Part shown: piece after piece, positions 5,371 through 6,964 of the stretch
Position numbering within the stretch: the first letter of the stretch is position 1
Layout of the letters: each line of letters starts with the position of its first letter
Assembly (NCBI GenBank): GCA_043760555.1
Contig: JAYUOW010000005.1
Location: forward strand, 1-6,964
Source: JANMDR01 sp043760555
GTDB taxonomy: Bacteria; Pseudomonadota; Gammaproteobacteria; Burkholderiales; Usitatibacteraceae
Length of the DNA stretch: 6,964 bases
Direction: 5' to 3'
The notes under the pieces: generated by a model
What the model was told of the DNA's origin: nothing
Seen by the model: only the letters and a program-made list of their open reading frames with translations
Databases searched by the model: none
Translations under genes and position numbers: made by a program

Positions 5371-6102
5371 ATGTACTTTAGTGTAATTACGCCGAACCAA
5401 ACAAACCACGCAGAGTTGCGCAATGCCGCGCACGAGCTTGCAAGATCACGTGCAAAGTATGGCGAGCATCAATGGCTTTGGAATTTCTTTCCGAGCGCAG
5501 AAGACCAAAAACGTGATTTTATATTTCGTCGCCATGAGCTAAATAACGAACCGCGCTTTTACGTGGTTTCGGAACGACAACCGGTAACACCTAGCCCAGC
5601 CTGGGAGGTTAAAAGTCAGCCTTATCAGCCCCAGCTGTCAGAAGACCAATGCTTAGCGTTTCAGCTGTGCGCAAACCCCGTTGTAGCCATAAAAAGTGCA
5701 TCCGGGAAATCAAAGCGACATGACGTGGTGATGCACGCAAAAAAAATGCTGCTTGCCGAACGCGGGCTAGGTGATGATGCGCAGTGGAAGCAATTAGCAG
5801 CAGGTGAGAATAAGCTGCCGCTGTACGACTTAGTGCATGAAACCTGCCTTGCGTGGTTGAAAACGCGCGGTGCTGGTAACGGCTTTGAGATTATTTCTGC
5901 CGGTGTCGATGCATACACGCAAAATAAAACGAACAAGCCAAAAAGCAAAGAATCAGCTATTCAATTTAGCACTGTTGATTTTTCTGGCGATTTGCGCATT
6001 ACCGACGTCGAGCTATTTAAAAAAGTGCTTTTTACTGGCTTAGGTCACGCTAAGGGGTTTGGTTGTGGTCTGCTGCTTGTCAAAAAACGTGCGGGCGATT
6101 AA
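5371..6102 (+). CDS. cas6e: CRISPR RNA endoribonuclease Cas6e (CasE/Cse3)
   Basis: Cas6e cleaves pre-crRNA at the 3' base of each repeat hairpin and stays bound to the crRNA 3' end as part of Cascade. The protein starts MYFSVI, similar to E. coli MYLSKV. YGEHQWLWNFFP (30-41) aligns with the E. coli YxxHxxLWxLFP motif, making H33 the likely catalytic histidine (His20 in E. coli, His26 in T. thermophilus). The C-terminal FTGLGHAKGFGCGLLLV is the glycine-rich RAMP loop. At 243 residues it is longer than the E. coli protein (199). ATG 5371 follows AAGGA (5360-5364) by 6 bp and the cas5 stop by 2 bp. In this locus it would also have to process the pseudo-repeats of the CreR-like RNA upstream of cas8e, whose stems differ from a canonical repeat. 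Confidence 0.97.
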   Translation: MYFSVITPNQTNHAELRNAAHELARSRAKYGEHQWLWNFFPSAEDQKRDFIFRRHELNNEPRFYVVSERQPVTPSPAWEVKSQPYQPQLSEDQCLAFQLCANPVVAIKSASGKSKRHDVVMHAKKMLLAERGLGDDAQWKQLAAGENKLPLYDLVHETCLAWLKTRGAGNGFEIISAGVDAYTQNKTNKPKSKESAIQFSTVDFSGDLRITDVELFKKVLFTGLGHAKGFGCGLLLVKKRAGD

Positions 6103-6105
6103 CTG

Positions 6106-6964
6106 ATGTTGCTGCCATTGAAGCCAATCCCCATTAAAGAGCGTTTATCGGTGCTTTTTGTTGAGCGCTGCCAGTTAGATGTGTTGGATGGTGCGTTTGT
6201 GGCGGTGGATAAAAATGGCGTGCGCACGCACATACCGGTAGGTGGTGTTGCTTGCTTAATGCTTGAGCCTGGCGTGCGGATAACACATGCTGCATGCGCG
6301 TTGGCTGCGCGCGTCGGAACGCTAATTGTGTGGGTAGGCGAGGGTGGCGTGCGTCTGTATTCCGCAGGGCAACCGGGTGGGGCGCGCGCCGATAGGCTTT
6401 TGTATCAAGCAAAATTAGCGCTGGACAACGACGCACGCCTTAAAGTAGTGCGTGCTATGTATAAATATCGTTTCGGTGAAGAACCGCCGCAGCGCCGCAG
6501 CGTAGAGCAGTTGCGTGGCATCGAAGGCGCACGGGTTAGGGCGCTCTATCAAGTGTTGGCAGCGCAGTTCGGTGTGGAATGGAAAGCTCGTAATTACGAC
6601 CATAAAGATTGGGATGCTGGCGATATACCTAATCGCTGTTTATCGGCAGCCACATCGTGTTTATATGGCGTAACTGAAGCTGCGATATTGGCCGCTGGTT
6701 ACGCGCCAGCGATTGGCTTTATTCACAGTGGCAAGCCGCTGTCGTTTGTGTACGACATTGCTGATTTATACAAGTTTGAAACCGTTGTACCCATCGCGTT
6801 TAGCGTTGCTGGTAAGCCGTGCCAAAATTTAGAACGAGAAGTACGCATCCGCTGCCGAGACTCTTTCAGGGCCAGCCACTTGTTAGAACGCATCATTCCC
6901 GATATTGAGAAAATTCTTGCTGAGGGAGGTTTTGTGCCGCCAGAACCGTCGGAAGAATCTATAC
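6106..6964 (+). CDS. cas1: CRISPR adaptation integrase Cas1, type I-E (5' part)
   Basis: The frame is open from ATG 6106 to the window edge, giving 286 codons; the family is about 305 residues, so only a short C-terminal tail is missing. Cas1, as a dimer pair with Cas2, captures DNA fragments and inserts them at the leader end of the array. The sequence is very close to E. coli Cas1: MLLPLKPIPIKERLS at the start, THIPVGGVACLMLEPG, QPGGARADRLLYQAKLAL, RRSVEQLRGIEG and AATSCLYGVTEAAILAAGYA. All metal-binding residues are present: E140, H207 and D217/D220 (E141, H208, D218, D221 in E. coli). It starts 3 bp after the cas6e stop with no strong ribosome site, suggesting coupled translation. cas2 is expected immediately downstream. 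Confidence 0.97.
   Translation, partial: MLLPLKPIPIKERLSVLFVERCQLDVLDGAFVAVDKNGVRTHIPVGGVACLMLEPGVRITHAACALAARVGTLIVWVGEGGVRLYSAGQPGGARADRLLYQAKLALDNDARLKVVRAMYKYRFGEEPPQRRSVEQLRGIEGARVRALYQVLAAQFGVEWKARNYDHKDWDAGDIPNRCLSAATSCLYGVTEAAILAAGYAPAIGFIHSGKPLSFVYDIADLYKFETVVPIAFSVAGKPCQNLEREVRIRCRDSFRASHLLERIIPDIEKILAEGGFVPPEPSEESI

Overview
The window is a nearly complete type I-E (E. coli-type) CRISPR-Cas operon, all on the + strand: the 3' part of cas3, then cas8e (casA/cse1), cas11 (casB/cse2), cas7 (casC), cas5 (casD), cas6e (casE) and the first 286 codons of cas1. It is cut at both ends. The rest of cas3 lies to the left; the end of cas1, and presumably cas2 and the CRISPR array, lie to the right. 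Gene order, protein lengths and the close similarity of Cas1 to the E. coli protein suggest a proteobacterium, most likely a gammaproteobacterium of moderate GC. The species cannot be named from the sequence.

Layout: cas3 (1-993), a 235-bp intergenic region (994-1228), then cas8e to cas1 packed tightly (gaps of -4, 41, 2, 2 and 3 bp). Cas8e, Cas11, Cas7, Cas5 and Cas6e form Cascade, which carries the crRNA and finds DNA targets. Cas3 is the recruited helicase-nuclease. Cas1, with Cas2, inserts new spacers.

The most interesting part is the cas3-cas8e interval. On the minus strand it holds two degenerate copies of a type I-E CRISPR repeat (1060-1033 and 1000-973), separated by exactly 32 bp, the normal I-E spacer length. 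The first copy ends in an 8-nt crRNA-handle-like sequence, AUAAACCA. The first 14 nt of the pseudo-spacer match a site just upstream of cas8e (protospacer from 1196) at 13 positions. That site has a canonical AAG PAM (1193-1195), and the one mismatch falls at position 6, which type I-E Cascade does not read. Beyond position 14 the match stops. This is the architecture expected of a Cas-regulating RNA (CreR type): a crRNA-like guide that would let Cascade bind and repress its own promoter without provoking Cas3 cleavage. A good promoter candidate for cas8e (TTGCAT-17-TACAAT) lies directly upstream of the target. A weaker divergent promoter candidate could drive the guide RNA.

A second anomaly is in cas5. 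A 57-bp in-frame insertion duplicates the conserved YVLYLGRKSCP segment and creates a perfect 31-bp inverted repeat with a 12-nt loop. Its structure can be reconstructed as a local template-switch event with microhomologies CAAT and TACGT.
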